A stretch of DNA of 64,000 bases, from positions 4,391,064-4,455,063 of the forward strand of contig NW_006917092.1 of assembly GCF_000516985.1 (NCBI RefSeq), read 5' to 3'. The notes beneath the pieces are model-generated. The model worked only from the letters and a program-made list of their open reading frames with translations. It ran no database searches and was not told the origin of the DNA. This document shows, piece by piece, positions 58,772 through 64,000 of the stretch (position 1 is its first letter; every line of letters begins with the position of its first letter). This DNA comes from Pestalotiopsis fici W106-1 (taxonomy: Eukaryota; Ascomycota; Sordariomycetes; Amphisphaeriales; Sporocadaceae). The translations under genes were made by a program, and so were the position numbers.

Positions 58772-60556
58772 ATGCTACCTTACGTCGAGGTCGCTAGCCT
58801 TCCTCCTTCTGCCTCCTTCTACTCAGCCGTCACTCATCCCCTGGGCCTCAAGTATATAAGTGCCAGTCCCGGTGCCATTGTATTTGGCGCTCCATCCCCA
58901 ACCGACCCAAGCACAGCCAACCCAGTCTTTGAAGTGAGAAGTGTCGCCGATCGCACGGCAGCACCCAGGTACCAGAGACTAGTCCTCTCGGCCGCTTCGC
59001 CGTCCGTGGTACAAAACTTCCGTGCAGCGGCCCTACGTGCGGCTCCCGAGCTACTGTTGATCGGCGGTGCCGAAGACGGTTCCCAACGCCACCCTGATGC
59101 CGATCCAAGTTCTGCTTTTACTACTAGTGGCGATTCTCGAGCGCAAATCCGCGACCTCGACGACAATATAATGGAGGTTGTCTTTTCTCCCGACCATGCC
59201 GGTTCGACTGTTCGTCGTACAACTACAGAAGAATCCAGCCATATTTTGAGCTGGAATCCCGACGTTGCTCTCGCGAGTTCTTCAAGATCTATTGCTCCTG
59301 GAGCCGCTGGAGGGGCCGTAGAACCACCTTACGTCCTCCGAAGAAGCGTCACTACTTCGGTTATTGAGTCCACGCCGTCGGTCGCTTCATCTTCGTCGCC
59401 GTCGTCGCCGCCCGCCGCCGCCGACAAGAAGTCATCCAGCGGTCTCATTGGCACTGTTCTTGGCGCTGTTGCCGCAGGAGCTGCCATTGGTGGCGCTGTG
59501 ACTTACATGAATATGAAGGGCCAGCGAGAAAAGGCGCCACGCCAGGAGTTTGACGCTCCGCCCTTTCACCGCCGCTCCACTTACCCGGAGCCCGCCCCGG
59601 ACCACATGCACGTGCAGCCCCGTTACGTAGAGCGGACCGTCGAAAAGGTCTACTATGCGGACCAGCTGCCGCCCGGCAAAAGCCGCCACTACCCCCCGCC
59701 TACCTACATGGCCAGGTACTCGCAAGTTGGCGATCGCGGCCGGGAGGTTGAGGAGCTCGACGATCGCTCCAGTCGCTATACGGCGCAGCAGAGCACGACG
59801 GGCCGGTCCCGCACCAAGAGTGAAGCGGGTTCCATGCGCCAGCCTTTGATGATCGCCGACGCCGAGTACAGGAGCAATGCCGGCTCCAGATACACCACCG
59901 CCACGGCCCCCAAGATGCTCATGGACCACAGCTACGCCTCGTCCCGCCACTCGTCGAATATGTTGCCCGAGGCGGACCTGTGGAGCCGCACGTCCTCGAG
60001 ACAATCCACGCCTCGCTCTATCCGGCAGCCCGAGGTGGAGACGTACGTGTCGGCCCGGACACAGTCGCACGCTCCGACCTACGTCTCGTCTCGGAGTAAG
60101 TCCTACACACCCGACGCCGAAACCTATGTTTCGTCCCGGAGCAAGAGGTCGGAAAGATCCGAGAGCACCATTCGACCTACAGCGACAAGACATTCCACCT
60201 ACGACGGTTCCATTGTGTACGGCGACATGCCCATCCGGTCCGCCGCGCCGTCGAGGGCGCCCAGCCAGGCACACTCGGCGGCGACGCAGAGCCGGCATTC
60301 GACCGCTGCCCGCTCCTCCGCGACGGCGTCCAAGATGATGATGACCCCGGCCGCGTCCGCCGCCGGTGCCAGCCGGGCTACGGCTAGGCAGGTTCCGTTG
60401 CCCGAGAGTCGTGTGAGCTATACCTCGGCGCGAGCGGTGCCCTTGCCACGCAGCCATGCCAATTATGACGACAACAACGATGATGATAACGACAGCATAG
60501 CTCCCAGTGACAGCATTAGCTGCATTGGTATCAACCCCAGGAGCCAACGGGCATAA
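58772..60556 (+). CDS. VOC-like N-terminal domain, one TM segment, Ser/Tyr-rich tail; function unknown
   Basis: A single exon of 594 residues from the ATG of MLPYVEVASLPPSASFYSAV. An ATG 48 codons upstream is in frame, but that part is translated CT-rich leader. Residues about 1-150 look like one glyoxalase/VOC module: ASFYSAVTHPLGLKYISASP near the start, FEVRSVADR in the middle, and a closing strand IRDLDDNIMEVVFSPDHAG like the DxxGNxxEVV end of VOC domains. A glycine/alanine-rich segment (LIGTVLGAVAAGAAIGGAVTY, about 229-249) may cross a membrane. The remaining 345 residues are Ser/Arg/Thr/Tyr-rich, with repeated TYVSSRSKS-like units and an acidic Asp/Asn run near the end. Such proteins appear conserved but unnamed in filamentous fungi. 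Catalysis and location are unknown; VOC assignment is by pattern only. Confidence 0.8.
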   Translation: MLPYVEVASLPPSASFYSAVTHPLGLKYISASPGAIVFGAPSPTDPSTANPVFEVRSVADRTAAPRYQRLVLSAASPSVVQNFRAAALRAAPELLLIGGAEDGSQRHPDADPSSAFTTSGDSRAQIRDLDDNIMEVVFSPDHAGSTVRRTTTEESSHILSWNPDVALASSSRSIAPGAAGGAVEPPYVLRRSVTTSVIESTPSVASSSSPSSPPAAADKKSSSGLIGTVLGAVAAGAAIGGAVTYMNMKGQREKAPRQEFDAPPFHRRSTYPEPAPDHMHVQPRYVERTVEKVYYADQLPPGKSRHYPPPTYMARYSQVGDRGREVEELDDRSSRYTAQQSTTGRSRTKSEAGSMRQPLMIADAEYRSNAGSRYTTATAPKMLMDHSYASSRHSSNMLPEADLWSRTSSRQSTPRSIRQPEVETYVSARTQSHAPTYVSSRSKSYTPDAETYVSSRSKRSERSESTIRPTATRHSTYDGSIVYGDMPIRSAAPSRAPSQAHSAATQSRHSTAARSSATASKMMMTPAASAAGASRATARQVPLPESRVSYTSARAVPLPRSHANYDDNNDDDNDSIAPSDSISCIGINPRSQRA

Positions 60557-61407
60557 GCATATCATGTACGATATTTGTATCTAAGGAGCACCTGCAAACA
60601 CCAATCTCTAGGCATTTTCACCACGACTCATCTGGATGATGGGGATACACGTCACATCAGCAATGCACATAAAGAGCAATAGACGAATATTTCGGCATGG
60701 CATACATGTATGTATACGTAGAAGCCGCCATAGTATGCATCTTTCCTGCCCTTTCATGGACAAGAACTGCATTCACACGAGGTTATGAATAGTTATATGC
60801 AATGAATTTATAATGGGTTTAGCATTTGTCACCGTAAACTTGCGTACTCATCGGCAGGTGATCCACCAAGATTACAAAGTATTGGGTGTATTTGGGGCAA
60901 TATTCCTAATATGCACCTAATCGTTGAAGAAGGGGAGTTACGCAGCTAGGGCCATCCTAATTGTTCGACGATACAAAAATATCCAGTAATTGGCCGCAGT
61001 CACGATCAAATGGCGGGAAAACGATTGAATCAAGTACAAAACACGACTTCTTGTATCTTCTGGTACTAAAATTCGAATTGCTTTACATGTCTCCTCAACC
61101 TCTCGCGGACTAACGTGTTAATCGATACTCTCCAATGGTAAACACAAAACGAAAACAAAGGAAAAGGGATATCAAGAAAAAAAGACAAGTAGTTTTAGAA
61201 CCGCCCCTCCTTCCATTTATAGCGACCGATAAGAAGAAAGAAAATAAATCCAATCGCAAAACAACGTAGACGGTACAAGGAAAATCAAGAATCAGTCTCG
61301 TTCTTTTTTTCTTCTTTTTTTCTCTCCCCCTTTTCCGCTCCAATACAAGCATTAATCATCACAACTGTTGCTTTTGGGTATCTTAAGGCATCATGTACCA
61401 AAAACAA
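60557..61407. other. Convergent intergenic region between the VOC-like gene and the SLM gene
   Basis: AT-rich 3' flanks of two convergent genes; no further gene seen. Confidence 0.6.
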
Positions 61408-64000
61408 TCAAATGACGTTGGGGGTTTGAGCTGGCGTAGACCGTGGATATTCTCCAGGCACATGCGGAGTGCTGTCCATTCGACGGCCACCAGCCACAGG
61501 ACGAGGTGCCCCATAAGTTGATGGGTAGGTATCGCTGCTGACGGCGGAGAAATCGCTGTCCGCTACGCTGGGCACATGGCCCAATCCTCCGTTGGTGTTG
61601 CCATAATCATACGCAGCCACGGCAGGCGGGAATGCGGGCTGACTGTCTGGCTGTTTGAATGACGAGTTGTTTCTAAAGTGAAGGGCAACGTTTGTTTCAT
61701 GGTCCTGGCCCGCGACCATGGGGGCTTCGGAAAATCGATGTGAGTTCATGTTGTTATAGTGTTGAGCAATAGCCGGTTCTCCACTGTAAGGGTTGATGCC
61801 ATCTTGGGCTGCCTGATCATGGAGCATAGCAGCGTGGCTCGGCGCCGTTGCCATGTTGTTTACACTTGGCGTCTTGCCGTAATTCTGACCGACCATAAGC
61901 TGCGATCTCCGGTTGCCGGGATAGCCCTCTCCTATGCCACTGCCCGGGAGAGCCCCGGCGGCTGCTATTGCGTCGTAGTCGCTTACTGTGTTACCATTTG
62001 TAATCCCTCCCCTCATGGCGTACTCACTGTGTTCAAGGAAACCAGAGCTTTGGCTGCTGGGAGATAGAGGCACCTGCAGGCCTCGTTGCGCATTGACCTG
62101 CAGGTCAGATGGGAATCTTCCTCCCGGCGCCGGACGGTTCATAGAGTCTGGGCGTGATCCCGGGCTGGCAACGACGGCTGCGGCGTTTTCTTCCGAAACA
62201 AAAGGTTCTTCATCCTCATCGTCGACCATACCGTCACTCGAGACAGAACGTTGCGACGAACGCGACAAGGAGCGCACATGGCTCCGAACAAAATTGCTGC
62301 GCTCCTCGGGCGTCTTCTCCGTCAAAGCCTTGACGTCCTCGTACCAGGCCATCATGGTATCGTGACTCTCAGCACGGAAGACCCAGGTATGCCCACGATG
62401 CATGGACCCAGTCTGGCGTCCCTTGAGGATGAACTTGTTGGAAGAGCCCCCTTCAGTCGAGTGCGATCCCACTTTTTGCTCTGGAAGGTAAAGTGACATG
62501 ACCGGAGGCCCGCTCTTGTCGGCGCTCTTGAATTCGTGCAAATGAGTTGGTGAAAGAACATACCTGGATAAAAAAAACACAGTCAGCTTCACGATGAATA
62601 AAAGAACAAGAAGATGTACGTACCACCCAGCTGTATAGCTCTTCAAGTACTTGCTCTTGCGCTCCAACAGACCAGCTCGAATCTCCTGGCACGCAAAATG
62701 ATCGCGGCCGGGGTAGTGGATATGCTCGGCCATGCGGACGGGTATCTCGGGATCGACAAATTGCTGGTCCCTTTGGACAAATGAGGTCCATTCATGGTCT
62801 TTGGGCATGGCAATCGGTCCAGCGCGCAGCTCGTCAATGGCGTTGTAGGCGGCATCGGATTCTCGCTTCAAAATGCCGGCGTACGCATTGTAAGACTTTT
62901 GAATCTCCCCCACCACAATGGACTCAAGCTCGCGCCCAGAGGACTCGAGGTTGAGATAGGCTTGATGCAGGTAGTTTTCCTCATCAATCTGGCGCTCGAC
63001 CTGGCGATCGACAGCTAATCTGAGCAGGTAAGGATCCTGCTTGCCGGTAGTCAAAGAGGAGTCCAGCTCTGTCTGACCCAGGACGTCCTGGAGAGCATTC
63101 ACAGCTCTCCTCGTGTTGTCCATCTCCTTGTCAACCGAGTTCTTGAAATCCCCGGAGAGACCTTTGATCTCCTTCATCTTTTGGCCAAGGTCGCTCCTCA
63201 GACCTGTCAGGGCAAGAATGACATCCTCCTCGATTTCGCGCGCCTTATTAGATTCCAGGATTGCCGTCTTATTATAGTCCCTCAAGACTTGCAGCGCATC
63301 GTCGATACCGCCCGAGGCTAGGAAGCCGGGAGGGGTGGTGGTGTTATTCAAGACATTGGCGAGCTTGAGCAGGGACTTGCCCCGGTGCTCGTAAAAGTTT
63401 TGAATTTCGCGAAAGTAGGTGATGAGGTCCTTGAGGATCTTGCGCCATGTCTGAAACCTTGCAGACAAGGCCTCGGTGGGATTGCCCGAGGTGGGTACGG
63501 GGCAGTAGAAGGCGCTCATGGTCTCTTCGGGATCGTGCGAGCTCTGCAGGGCCAAGCTGCGGACGCTACCGGCCTTCATGCTACGACGACTGCCGCTGCG
63601 CTTTAGGCTGCCAGTCCTGCTGCCACTCCGACGCATGGAGCTCTTCTTCTTCAGGGTGTTGCCCCGGGAGAGGGAGACAGCACCGGTAGTCTGGCCATCG
63701 CCGACGGTGCTGAGGACCTCGGGGCGCGAGGATATGGACGCCGATCGCTGCATGGTCGGCGGAGGATATCGGTGGGTGGGGCCGTCGATGATGGAGCTGC
63801 CTCTCACACTGGCATCCCACTCCTCGGTGAACTTTGGCTGACGGTTTTGGTTGTATGGACTGCCGAGAGCAGGTGGGGAAGCGAGCTGGGCGTTGGCCAA
63901 GGTGTTTGAGAGAGTTTCCTGGTCTGTTGTGTGCTGTTGATGTACCGGATAGTGTTGCTGTTGTTGTTGCTGCTGAATGTGTGTGGAGGGTTCGGTGGGT
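61408..64000 (-). CDS. SLM1/SLM2-like PH-domain TORC2 effector (5' end outside window)
   Basis: Two exons in view, 64000-62624 (open at the window edge) and 62563-61408. The frame has no ATG before the edge. The codon at 63900 is TTG, and the frame continues upstream through a Gln/His-rich stretch, so the start lies outside. The visible part has a Ser/Arg-rich N-terminal region and a BAR-like helical region (from FQTWRKILKDLITYFREIQN to about IDELRAGPIAMPKDHEW). It then has a PH domain (MSLYLPEQKVGSHSTEGGSS, WVFRAESHDTMMAWYEDVKA). A long Ser/Pro/Asn-rich tail ends with AQTPNVI. Slm1/2 bind PI(4,5)P2 at the plasma membrane and pass TORC2 signals to actin, sphingolipid synthesis and eisosomes in yeast. 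The intron (GTACGT..ATCCAG) restores TAGWYVLSPTHLHEFK at the PH start. Confidence 0.9.
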   Translation of the reverse strand, partial: PTEPSTHIQQQQQQQHYPVHQQHTTDQETLSNTLANAQLASPPALGSPYNQNRQPKFTEEWDASVRGSSIIDGPTHRYPPPTMQRSASISSRPEVLSTVGDGQTTGAVSLSRGNTLKKKSSMRRSGSRTGSLKRSGSRRSMKAGSVRSLALQSSHDPEETMSAFYCPVPTSGNPTEALSARFQTWRKILKDLITYFREIQNFYEHRGKSLLKLANVLNNTTTPPGFLASGGIDDALQVLRDYNKTAILESNKAREIEEDVILALTGLRSDLGQKMKEIKGLSGDFKNSVDKEMDNTRRAVNALQDVLGQTELDSSLTTGKQDPYLLRLAVDRQVERQIDEENYLHQAYLNLESSGRELESIVVGEIQKSYNAYAGILKRESDAAYNAIDELRAGPIAMPKDHEWTSFVQRDQQFVDPEIPVRMAEHIHYPGRDHFACQEIRAGLLERKSKYLKSYTAGWYVHLLVLLFIVKLTVFFLSRYVLSPTHLHEFKSADKSGPPVMSLYLPEQKVGSHSTEGGSSNKFILKGRQTGSMHRGHTWVFRAESHDTMMAWYEDVKALTEKTPEERSNFVRSHVRSLSRSSQRSVSSDGMVDDEDEEPFVSEENAAAVVASPGSRPDSMNRPAPGGRFPSDLQVNAQRGLQVPLSPSSQSSGFLEHSEYAMRGGITNGNTVSDYDAIAAAGALPGSGIGEGYPGNRRSQLMVGQNYGKTPSVNNMATAPSHAAMLHDQAAQDGINPYSGEPAIAQHYNNMNSHRFSEAPMVAGQDHETNVALHFRNNSSFKQPDSQPAFPPAVAAYDYGNTNGGLGHVPSVADSDFSAVSSDTYPSTYGAPRPVAGGRRMDSTPHVPGEYPRSTPAQTPNVI

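Noticed and set aside
59432..60565. A 377-codon open frame antisense to the VOC-like gene
   Set aside because: Its Arg/Gly-rich composition is explained by the codon bias of the Ser-rich plus-strand protein; no family resemblance.

Overview
This is nuclear DNA of a filamentous ascomycete (Pezizomycotina; the protein content fits Sordariomycetes, possibly Hypocreales, but the rank is inferred from protein resemblance only). The genes are single-copy eukaryotic housekeeping genes on both strands. Their introns are short (about 45-140 nt) with GT..AG ends. They are separated by unusually long, low-complexity intergenic stretches full of microsatellites and a recurring TACCTAC/GTAGGTA word. A run of exactly 100 N at 54013-54112 marks an assembly gap.

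Layout. 1.9-7.5 kb: a P58IPK-type ER TPR/J-domain co-chaperone (+) and VAC14, scaffold of PI(3,5)P2 synthesis (-), convergent. 7.5-13.5 kb: mostly empty, with one small two-exon gene (-) resembling the seed-maturation-protein family. 13.5-22.3 kb: three minus-strand genes, a cytochrome-b5-fused delta-8 sphingolipid desaturase, dihydrolipoamide dehydrogenase LPD1 and the nucleolar MIF4G/MA3 protein SGD1. SGD1 is divergent from SRP14 (+, 23.3-23.9 kb). 24.4-28.4 kb: a small Cys-rich protein (-) and an eight-exon, three-RRM Gbp2/Hrb1-like protein (-) that includes an 8-nt micro-exon. 28.4-35.9 kb: a gene-poor stretch. 35.9-41.0 kb: COQ9 (+) convergent with SMC6 (-). 41.9-50.3 kb: ECD/SGT1 family protein (+), SAP1-like MIT/AAA ATPase (+), mitochondrial uS17m (-) and a four-exon short-chain dehydrogenase (-). 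51.1 kb: an intron-containing tRNA (-), next to what looks like a decayed coding region. 53.6-55.3 kb: EMG1 (+), beside the gap. 58.8-60.6 kb: a VOC-like/transmembrane/Ser-rich protein of unknown function (+). 61.4-64.0 kb: SLM1/2-like TORC2 effector (-), running off the right edge.

The genes form no cluster or pathway unit. They cover membrane lipids (VAC14, desaturase, SLM), mitochondria (LPD1, COQ9, uS17m), ribosome biogenesis (SGD1, EMG1), the secretory pathway (P58IPK-like, SRP14), mRNA export (Gbp2-like) and genome maintenance (SMC6). All exon models were built by hand from reading frames and splice signals; none has transcript support. I found no clear novel multi-gene system. The most unusual items are the VOC/TM/Ser-rich protein, the micro-exon, the two small genes and the decayed region beside the tRNA.
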